NCBI GenBank assembly: GCA_034431315.1
Contig: DAOUDK010000128.1
Coordinates: forward strand, 1-64,000
From: JAUWOY01 sp034431315
GTDB taxonomy: Bacteria > Chloroflexota > Anaerolineae > VGOG01
DNA length: 64,000 nucleotides
Direction: 5' to 3'
The number at the start of each line of letters is the position of its first letter. Within the stretch, counting starts at the first letter, position 1. A program made the position numbers and the translations under genes. This document shows positions 59,137 through 64,000 of this stretch, in pieces. The notes below the pieces were generated by a model. The model was not told the origin of the DNA and searched no databases. It saw only the letters and a program-made list of their open reading frames with translations.

Positions 59137-60018
59137 TTGAGTAGCTACACAGATAACCGAACAGAGCAGCTATGGCGAAAGGAGATCGTCCGCGTCGGTC
59201 GCCTTCTTCACGAGAAGGGATATGTAGCCGCCACCGACGGCAACGTCTCGGTGCGTCTGAGCAAGAACCGTGTCCTGTCCACTCCCAGCGGCTTCAGCAA
59301 AGGCTTCCTCACCCCTGAGCAGTTGGTCGTAACCGACCTGGAGGGCAAGAGGGTTCCCTCTTATGAACCTGCCAGCCGTGACCCTTCGGGCAGAGCCCTT
59401 CGACTAGGCTCAGGACAGGCCTCAGGGCGAAGCCTGAAGCCGACCTCGGAGCTATTGATGCACCTGGAGGCATATCGGCAGCGGCCCGACGTCGTTTCTG
59501 TCATCCACGCCCATCCCCCCATTTGCGTCGCCCTGAGCATTGCTGGCATCTCCCTGGCCAGGTGCCTCCTGCCCGAAGTGGTCGTCACCCTGGGCCTGAT
59601 CCCCACCGCCGAATACGCCACTCCCTCCAGCGCCGAGGGGCCCGGGGCGATCAGGGATCTCATCGCCAACCACGATGCCCTTATCATCCAACGGCACGGC
59701 ACGTTGACCGTGGGCCAGGATCCTTTCGATGCTTACCTCAAGCTGGAGAAGGTGGAACACCTGGCCAACGTCACCCTGATCCTGCGCCAGTTGGGCCGCG
59801 AGATCCCTTTGCCTCCCGCCGAAGTCGCCAAGCTGCTGCGGATGAGGAGAGAGAAAGGGCTGGCCAGGGAGGGAGAGGAAGCGGACTTCTGCGCCAGTTG
59901 TGGGGTCTGTGACGTGGCCGTTGGTCGCTCCCCTTCCGGGCCTACCCCTGAGTCCAACGAGGAAGAACTGGTGAGACTGGTCACTCGCGAGGTATTGAAG
60001 GAATTGGGTAAACTGTGA
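59137..60018 (+). CDS. Class II aldolase/adducin family protein
   Basis: The 293-residue product has GYVAATDGNVSVRLSKNRVL, SGFSKGF, SVIHAHPPICVALS (zinc His pair) and QRHGTLTVGQDPFDAYLKLE (third His), the active-site pattern of L-fuculose-phosphate aldolase (FucA) relatives. Between EPASR and KPTSELLMHL a dispersed repeat adds about 18 residues (DPSGRALRLGSGQASGRS). A C-terminal extension has a CASCGVC cysteine cluster and ends in an amphipathic helix (EEELVRLVTREVLKELGKL). The TTG start at 59137 follows GGAGGG. Substrate is unknown; Cys clusters may bind metal. Confidence 0.85.
   Translation: MSSYTDNRTEQLWRKEIVRVGRLLHEKGYVAATDGNVSVRLSKNRVLSTPSGFSKGFLTPEQLVVTDLEGKRVPSYEPASRDPSGRALRLGSGQASGRSLKPTSELLMHLEAYRQRPDVVSVIHAHPPICVALSIAGISLARCLLPEVVVTLGLIPTAEYATPSSAEGPGAIRDLIANHDALIIQRHGTLTVGQDPFDAYLKLEKVEHLANVTLILRQLGREIPLPPAEVAKLLRMRREKGLAREGEEADFCASCGVCDVAVGRSPSGPTPESNEEELVRLVTREVLKELGKL
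59379..59436 (-). repeat. REP-like repeat inside the aldolase gene
   Basis: CCCTTCGACTAGGCTCAGGA (59396-59415) is a variant of the CCTGAGCCTGTCGAAGG repeat, flanked by CCTTCGGGC and GGGCGAAG arms that make a larger palindrome. It is translated in frame. Confidence 0.85.
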
Positions 60019-60020
60019 GC

Positions 60021-60049
60021 TTGACCATTCTCGCTTTTTCGAGTAGAAT
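60021..60049 (+). promoter_or_regulatory. Promoter of tRNA-Glu
   Basis: TTGACC (60021-60026) and TAGAAT (60044-60049) have a 17-base spacer, 15 bases before the tRNA 5' end. Confidence 0.75.
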
Positions 60050-60064
60050 AAGAGCAGTTCAGAT

Positions 60065-60137
60065 GCCCCCATCGTCTAGAGGCCTAGGACACCACCCTTT
60101 CAAGGTGGCGACAGGGATTCGAATTCCCTTGGGGGTA
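60065..60137 (+). tRNA. tRNA-Glu (anticodon TTC)
   Basis: The sequence folds as a cloverleaf: acceptor GCCCCCA (60065-60071) pairs with TGGGGGT (60130-60136), the anticodon stem CCACC/GGTGG presents CTTTCAA with anticodon TTC, and the T-arm AGGGA/TCCCT closes TTCGAAT. The discriminator base is A60137 and no CCA is encoded. The 3' end is followed by a lower-GC island whose far side carries a degenerate copy of this flank (62333-62418). Confidence 0.95.
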
Positions 60138-60143
60138 CCTTTC

Positions 60144-60353
60144 ATGGCATTGACGGCAGAGGAGAAGATGATCTTCTTCGAGATTTACAGCTCAGGCGTT
60201 AGTCGTTACCTCCTCGCATATTTCCCCAAAGAACTGTGTCTAGCAAAGCGGAATTCTTTAAGGTTTCGACCCTCGACGCCCCCCCCGCCTGTGATATTGT
60301 TTGTGCAAATGGCCTGTACCTTACACACATCGAAGCATCTGACAGTGGGTTAA
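60144..60353 (+). pseudogene. 5' fragment of an unknown gene after tRNA-Glu
   Basis: The open frame begins MALTAEEKMIFFEIYSSGVS six bases after the tRNA. A second, shorter fragment at 62362-62418 starts MVLSEERKIVFEIYRAGA, a clear relative. Beyond these residues no similarity is seen and this frame continues into low-quality sequence ending at 60353. Both appear to be 5' remnants of one gene family downstream of tRNA-Glu. I do not recognise the full-length family. Confidence 0.55.
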
Positions 60354-60421
60354 AGGGGTGAAGGGTTCAGGGATTACAAAGAGGTTTGGGTTGCGGGGTG
60401 CTTGCGGGGGCTGCGAAGTAT

Positions 60422-60646
60422 CGGGCTTTCGCAGCGAATATAACTGAAATGTCAACTTGTCCAGATACAACCTATAGTAGCCATTGGGTCATTACCCTCT
60501 ACCAGTTGTAGTCTGGCTTCAACCTAAGAGCTTGGGACATGGGTTGCAACCCGAGCTCGGTTCGAATGACCACAATCTGTAGAATAGACCTACATCTCGA
60601 ACACTATCCGTACTAGTTCCTGAGTTTGACCCGCTGCGAAAGCCCG
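60422..60646. mobile_element. MITE-like non-coding element with 15-bp terminal inverted repeats
   Basis: CGGGCTTTCGCAGCG (60422-60436) and its exact reverse complement (60632-60646) bound 225 bases without a gene. TAT flanks both ends (60419-60421 and 60647-60649), a possible target duplication. GCTGCGAA also occurs just outside the left arm (60410-60417), so the left arm can form a local hairpin as well. A structured RNA is an alternative reading. The gap 60354-60744 otherwise holds only a promoter. Confidence 0.6.
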
Positions 60647-60659
60647 TATCAAGTATGAC

Positions 60660-60689
60660 TTGACACTTCTATAGCTACAATGCTATAAT
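60660..60689 (+). promoter_or_regulatory. Promoter of the unknown two-protein module
   Basis: TTGACA (60660-60665) and TATAAT (60684-60689) have an 18-base spacer, just right of the MITE-like element, and lie upstream of the genes at 60745-62073. Confidence 0.78.
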
Positions 60690-60744
60690 ATAGACGGGGT
60701 TGACTATCATAGCGTTGGGGGTTTCAAGAAGGGAGAAACAAGGG

Positions 60745-60837
60745 ATGGCTACAACGATTGGTCGAAACTTCGGGGGCTGCTGGCTGGAAGTGGGTAAGTG
60801 TAACAGCTTCACAAGTGTCTTTGTAGATGGGGAGTAG
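60745..60837 (+). CDS. Possible 30-residue small protein
   Basis: MATTIGRNFGGCWLEVGKCN and ten more residues follow a good binding site (GAAGGGAG, about 10 bases upstream). Its stop codon lies just before the start of the membrane protein at 60843, whose own binding site (GGGGAG) is inside this reading frame, so translation could be coupled. No family is recognisable. It may be a leader peptide or a small protein; the evidence is the promoter, binding site and coupling. Confidence 0.45.
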   Translation: MATTIGRNFGGCWLEVGKCNSFTSVFVDGE

Positions 60838-60842
60838 CTTAA

Positions 60843-61589
60843 TTGGGCAACGAGTTCTCTCTCAGCAAACCCCAAAGGTTGTCACGTAAGGCACTGGGGA
60901 AAAAAACATGGGCTGCTTTGATCTCCTTCATTGCGGCAGTTGCAGTTGAGATATTGGCCGACATCATCCCAAGGCCCCAGCGGCATTCGGTATTCCTGGG
61001 GCTTGTCTTGTTAGGGGTGACCATTGGCTCAGGAGATTTCCTTTTGCAATGGCTAAGGTACTACCTAGCAAAAATAGAGAAATATGATGTTCTGCTTGCC
61101 AACTATAGTCAGTGTCAAATCAAAGAACAAGCCTTCGAGGAGCTGGAGGCAAATCTACCCGGTTTTCAAGAAGCCAGTTACAAAACGGGGATAACAGACA
61201 CTATGGTTTGTTTGCGGAGCCAAGCACTTGCCAGCACTCTATCACACAATGTAGAGATCCTAGAGATTAGAAATATAGAAGGGACAGTCCATTTGATATT
61301 AAATGTGGGCACTAGTCAAGGTCTAAGGACTGGTATGAGATTTGATGTTCGAACTAAGCACACAGAAGAGAGGTGGGGTGCAGTGGAGATTTCCATGATC
61401 AACGACTCTAAAGCGTATGCCAAACCCGTTGACCGCATAAAACCAGCCTTCTGGAGGGAGCTTGAGGGGAGAATGGACCATGATCCATCGCCACCACCAG
61501 GGGTGACCGTGGGACCATATGGACCATCTGAGGTAATAGAACTCATTCGACAGGTATTAGAACCAAGGAGGAATGCAAAAAATGGCTAA
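60843..61589 (+). CDS. Membrane protein with FlgT-C-like domain (unknown module, part 1)
   Basis: The 248-residue product has two N-terminal hydrophobic segments (WAALISFIAAVAVEILADII and HSVFLGLVLLGVTIGSGDFL), a helical region (about 72-120) and a beta-rich domain with LILNVGTSQGLRTGMRFDV. The latter matches the LNxGxxxGxxxxMxFxV motif seen in FlgT C-terminal-like domains and in the next gene. The TTG at 60843 has GGGGAG 8 bases upstream. The two genes overlap, and both are AT-richer than the chromosome. The module's function is unknown; it adjoins a restriction-modification pair. Confidence 0.65.
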   Translation: MGNEFSLSKPQRLSRKALGKKTWAALISFIAAVAVEILADIIPRPQRHSVFLGLVLLGVTIGSGDFLLQWLRYYLAKIEKYDVLLANYSQCQIKEQAFEELEANLPGFQEASYKTGITDTMVCLRSQALASTLSHNVEILEIRNIEGTVHLILNVGTSQGLRTGMRFDVRTKHTEERWGAVEISMINDSKAYAKPVDRIKPAFWRELEGRMDHDPSPPPGVTVGPYGPSEVIELIRQVLEPRRNAKNG

Positions 61590-62073
61590 CCAGAAAGGCA
61601 ACCAACAGCAGACAAATATTAATAATAGCGAGCAACTGGTGCAGGTCAAGCGTATTGAGGGAAAGGTAGCTGCGATCCTCAATGAACGCGAAGTCGTTCT
61701 AAACATAGGGAGCGATGCTGGTGTTAAACCAGAAATGAAGTTCGAGATCCTCGTAACTGAACCAGGCGAAATCATCGATCCAGACACTGGTGAAATTCTC
61801 GGCACCCTCGATCTAGCGAAAACTAGAGTGGAGGTGGTGGATATACAGCATAAGATGTGTGTGGCTCGAACGTACGAAACATATGAAGTGAATGTCGGAG
61901 GGATAGGATTGGGTTTGGGGGGAGTCGCGATATCTGGCCTACTGGGACCGCGGAGGTTGGAAACGAGGGTCACAAAGTTTCGTTTTGATGAGAGAGACAG
62001 GTTGTCGGAACTGAGCTCGGTAGAAAGTATCGTAAGAATTGGAGACGGGGTTCGACAAATGCTGGAGCCCTAA
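61582..62073 (+). CDS. Soluble protein with FlgT-C-like domain (unknown module, part 2)
   Basis: The 163-residue product has a hydrophilic N-terminus (NQKGNQQQTNINNSEQLVQV) and a beta-rich core: VVLNIGSDAGVKPEMKFEIL, TGEILGTLDLAKTRVEVVDI and VARTYETYEV. It shares the LNxGxxxGxxxxMxF motif with part 1. A Gly-rich hydrophobic patch (VGGIGLGLGGVAISGLLG) follows. An ATG at 61573 is only 2 bases from the AGGAGG, so I prefer 61582. It lacks a signal peptide and likely partners the membrane protein. Confidence 0.65.
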   Translation: MANQKGNQQQTNINNSEQLVQVKRIEGKVAAILNEREVVLNIGSDAGVKPEMKFEILVTEPGEIIDPDTGEILGTLDLAKTRVEVVDIQHKMCVARTYETYEVNVGGIGLGLGGVAISGLLGPRRLETRVTKFRFDERDRLSELSSVESIVRIGDGVRQMLEP

Positions 62074-62157
62074 TTCAATGTGACCACCCTGATCGCATGG
62101 ATTTGCCGGACGCAGCAAAAAAGAACCGTAGAAGCCAGCACTATAGACTAAGATGAA

Positions 62158-62187
62158 CTCGGCAAACGTATCCGACGGATTGCCGAG
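62158..62187. other. Hairpin in the island intergenic region
   Basis: CTCGGCAA (62158-62165) pairs with TTGCCGAG (62180-62187), with an inner ATCCG-A-CGGAT palindrome. It lies 85 bases after the module; no U-run follows. The rest of 62074-62268 shows no gene. Confidence 0.5.
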
Positions 62188-62268
62188 AAGTACCAACGAG
62201 CAGCGCGTGATCTCTAGTCGGGTGACTGTTTTGGGGTGGAGTACAGAGACTATTACAGGGTCACAAGG

Positions 62269-62298
62269 TTGACTCAAGGGCGCAGGTCGTGGTATAAT
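62269..62298 (+). promoter_or_regulatory. Promoter upstream of the methyltransferase
   Basis: TTGACT (62269-62274) and TATAAT (62293-62298) have an 18-base spacer. Transcription would run through the duplicated tRNA flank into the methyltransferase gene at 62431. Confidence 0.75.
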
Positions 62299-62332
62299 AG
62301 ACACCAGAGCCATGATCCTGGCGACATTGTCT

Positions 62333-62418
62333 GCCCCCAGAGTCCCTTGGGGGCATCTTATATGGTACTGTCAGAGGAGAGGAAGATCGTTTTCGAGATT
62401 TACCGCGCAGGCGCTTGA
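62333..62418 (+). pseudogene. Degenerate copy of the tRNA-Glu 3' flank
   Basis: GCCCCCA (62333-62339) and TTGGGGGC (62347-62354) echo the acceptor-stem arms of tRNA-Glu with the interior missing, followed by TCCCTTGGGGG as in the tRNA 3' end and an ORF start (MVLSEERKIVFEIYRAGA) related to the fragment after the tRNA. About 75 bases thus echo 60125-60200, bracketing the 2.2-kb island interior. Confidence 0.6.
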
Positions 62419-62430
62419 GAAAGGTTCTCG

Positions 62431-63378
62431 ATGGACAAAGTGAGAATCACTTCAGAATTTGATCGGACGGCGGACTTTATCCTCTACGAGGGGAATTGTC
62501 TTGATTTGCTTCCTCGGATTCCTGATGGGTTTGTCAAGCTGATCGTCACCTCACCACCGTATAATCTGGGCAAATCGTATGAAACTCGCCTTGAACTCGA
62601 TGAATACCTGGCTCAACAGCGCATAGCCATTGAGGAATGCGTGCGAGTGCTGGATGATCGGGGAAGTATCTGCTGGCAGGTCGGCAATTATGTTGATAGC
62701 GGCGAGATCGTTCCTCTGGACATCGTTATGTATCCAATCTTCGCCTCGTTAGGGTTACACTTGCGCAACCGTATTGTGTGGCACTTTGGACATGGCTTGC
62801 ATGCCTCGAAGCGGTTTTCTGGCCGATACGAAGTCATCCTGTGGTTTACCAAAGGCAACGAGTACACCTTCAATCTGGACGCTGTTCGTGTGCCCCAGAA
62901 GTATCCGAAGAAAAAGTACTTCAAGGGGCCGAAGAAGGGACAGCTTTCGGGCAACCCTCTGGGCAAGAATCCCAGCGACATTTGGGAGATTCCCAATGTG
63001 AAAGCGAACCATGTGGAAAAGACCATCCACCCCTGCCAGTTTCCAGTCGAATTGATTGAGCGTCTGGTGCTTTCGATGACCGACGAGGGAGATTGGGTAT
63101 TGGACCCATTCATTGGTGTGGGGACGACCGCTATTGCGGCCTTAATGCACAACCGAAGAGCCATCGGTGCGGATATTGTTCCTGAGTACGTGGAAGTTGC
63201 GAAAGAGCGCATCCGTTTGGCAGAGGAAGGAAAACTACGCATCCGGCCGATGACCAGGCCAGTTTATGACCCTGACGCACCTGAGGCAAGCGTGCCGCCA
63301 CAGGTTGTACAACTGGGGACTGTCCAACCTCAGCTCACATTTCTCGAACAGCATCAACAATACATCATTCAGGAGTAA
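62431..63378 (+). CDS. Type II DNA methyltransferase (beta class)
   Basis: The 315-residue protein has motif IV TSPPYN (40-45) before motif I DPFIGVGTT (about 224-232), the order of class beta enzymes. SPPY with Thr before it is common in N4-cytosine methyltransferases, although N6-adenine types also occur. NVxxNHVEKTIHPCQFP is the conserved region before motif I. The restriction endonuclease follows 2 bases after its stop, so this methylase should protect the same site. Confidence 0.9.
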   Translation: MDKVRITSEFDRTADFILYEGNCLDLLPRIPDGFVKLIVTSPPYNLGKSYETRLELDEYLAQQRIAIEECVRVLDDRGSICWQVGNYVDSGEIVPLDIVMYPIFASLGLHLRNRIVWHFGHGLHASKRFSGRYEVILWFTKGNEYTFNLDAVRVPQKYPKKKYFKGPKKGQLSGNPLGKNPSDIWEIPNVKANHVEKTIHPCQFPVELIERLVLSMTDEGDWVLDPFIGVGTTAIAALMHNRRAIGADIVPEYVEVAKERIRLAEEGKLRIRPMTRPVYDPDAPEASVPPQVVQLGTVQPQLTFLEQHQQYIIQE

Positions 63379-63380
63379 GA

Positions 63381-63995
63381 ATGAGAATCGCTAAGAAACA
63401 CTCGCACCTGAATGGTGAGGAGTGGCTCCTAGTTCACGAGAAGGACACATACCAGGAGCTTTTGGACGTTATCAAAGCCATTGATGCTGAAAAGTGCCGC
63501 ACGAAAGTCAGCAAAGAGAAGCAGATGAAAGGGAGGCTCCTCTTTAGTCCAAAGGACCTGAATGCCGAGTTCGACAGTCGCTTGTCAAGCCTCGGGTGGG
63601 AGTCCAAGCGGTATAGCTACTATATAGCCCACGACTACGACCAGACGGAGGTCATGATCAACCTGTCACTTGAGGAACAGAAACAGTACCTCTTGGATCA
63701 ATGCGCAGAGGTAATTTTCTCCTACAACCAAACCGACCACGTTAAGGATACTATCGCCATCGAAGTACAGTTTGGTAAGTATGCCTTCGTTGCCTACGAC
63801 CTCTTCGTCAAACACCTCCTTTTCTACACTGGTCGAATCATCAACGTGGGCATCGAGATCCTACCGACGAAGGCAATGCAGAGGCAAATGTCAAGCGGCA
63901 TCGCATACTACGAGGGTGAAGTCTATAACATACTCAGACACGGAAGAACCAATCCTCCCGTCCCGCTGCTTCTTATTGGCGTGGAGCCTAATTGA
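63381..63995 (+). CDS. BglII/BstYI-type restriction endonuclease
   Basis: The 204-residue product matches the BglII family: the catalytic segment KDTIAIEVQFGKYAFVAYDL with E128-x-Q130, preceded by D123. The C-terminal block INVGIEILPTKAMQRQMSSG then YYEGEVYNI is strongly family-like. BglII and BstYI cut GATC-containing hexamers (AGATCT, RGATCY), so a GATC-core site is likely but unproven. The gene ends 5 bases before the window edge and is complete. Confidence 0.88.
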   Translation: MRIAKKHSHLNGEEWLLVHEKDTYQELLDVIKAIDAEKCRTKVSKEKQMKGRLLFSPKDLNAEFDSRLSSLGWESKRYSYYIAHDYDQTEVMINLSLEEQKQYLLDQCAEVIFSYNQTDHVKDTIAIEVQFGKYAFVAYDLFVKHLLFYTGRIINVGIEILPTKAMQRQMSSGIAYYEGEVYNILRHGRTNPPVPLLLIGVEPN

Positions 63996-64000
63996 TTTTT

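Noticed and set aside
60354..60744. Possible reverse-transcribed or antisense RNA locus
   Set aside because: No reverse transcriptase gene is present anywhere in the window; the inverted repeats alone do not support it.

Overview
The window is a contiguous stretch of a GC-rich bacterial chromosome close to the replication origin: rpmH, rnpA, yidD, yidC, jag, parA and parB run in the usual order at the left end. Gene content (GldA/GldFG/DUF4340 exporter, MrfA-like helicase, ECF sigma factors, a huge multi-GAF diguanylate cyclase, (T/P)-rich secreted proteins, BtrH_N/DUF4872 protein) and the many short palindromic repeats suggest a Chloroflexota bacterium, probably Anaerolineae-like. This placement is inference from gene content, not from a tree.

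Layout. 0.3-9.2 kb: origin-proximal housekeeping genes (+ strand), interrupted between yidD and yidC by two small accessory cassettes (a PIN toxin/antitoxin pair; DUF4160 plus two DUF2442 genes), each ending in a partial copy of the yidD 3' end. 9.5-13 kb: pgpH, ybeY, a Mut7-C protein and rsfS. 13.1-21.8 kb (- strand): M16 peptidase, TPR lipoprotein, MBL hydrolase, fabH, two degV genes, a radical SAM protein and an ECF sigma factor. 22.1-32.7 kb (+): secreted Ig-like protein, pth, a 1807-residue PAS/GAF8/PAS/GGDEF cyclase and mfd. 32.9-43.8 kb: mostly - strand accessory genes (AlbA-type ATPase, PrsW, MrfA helicase, a broken GH1, GH114 with dockerins, CPBP protease, UbiA prenyltransferase, arfB) plus a tandem RHH-like protein and homoserine dehydrogenase. 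44.1-49 kb: a three-gene exporter operon. 49-60 kb: LysM/L,D-transpeptidase, a giant beta-propeller lipoprotein, TldD with an unknown helical partner, GIY-YIG protein and a class II aldolase. 60-64 kb: tRNA-Glu followed by a lower-GC island with a MITE-like element, a pair of related unknown proteins and a BglII/BstYI-type restriction-modification system.

Two themes stand out. First, partial duplications of gene ends flank inserted genes: three yidD 3' ends around two cassettes, two degV 5' ends around a second degV, two flanks downstream of tRNA-Glu, and a short echo of the GGDEF 3' end. This looks like repeated insertion of small cassettes by recombination that preserves the host gene. Second, at least seven families of short tandem or palindromic repeats are scattered through intergenic DNA, sit on stop codons, and have been inserted in frame into coding sequences (mfd, ybeY, pth, the AlbA-type gene, the aldolase, and four times in the propeller lipoprotein).

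No CRISPR array, complete insertion sequence, integrase or rRNA gene was seen.
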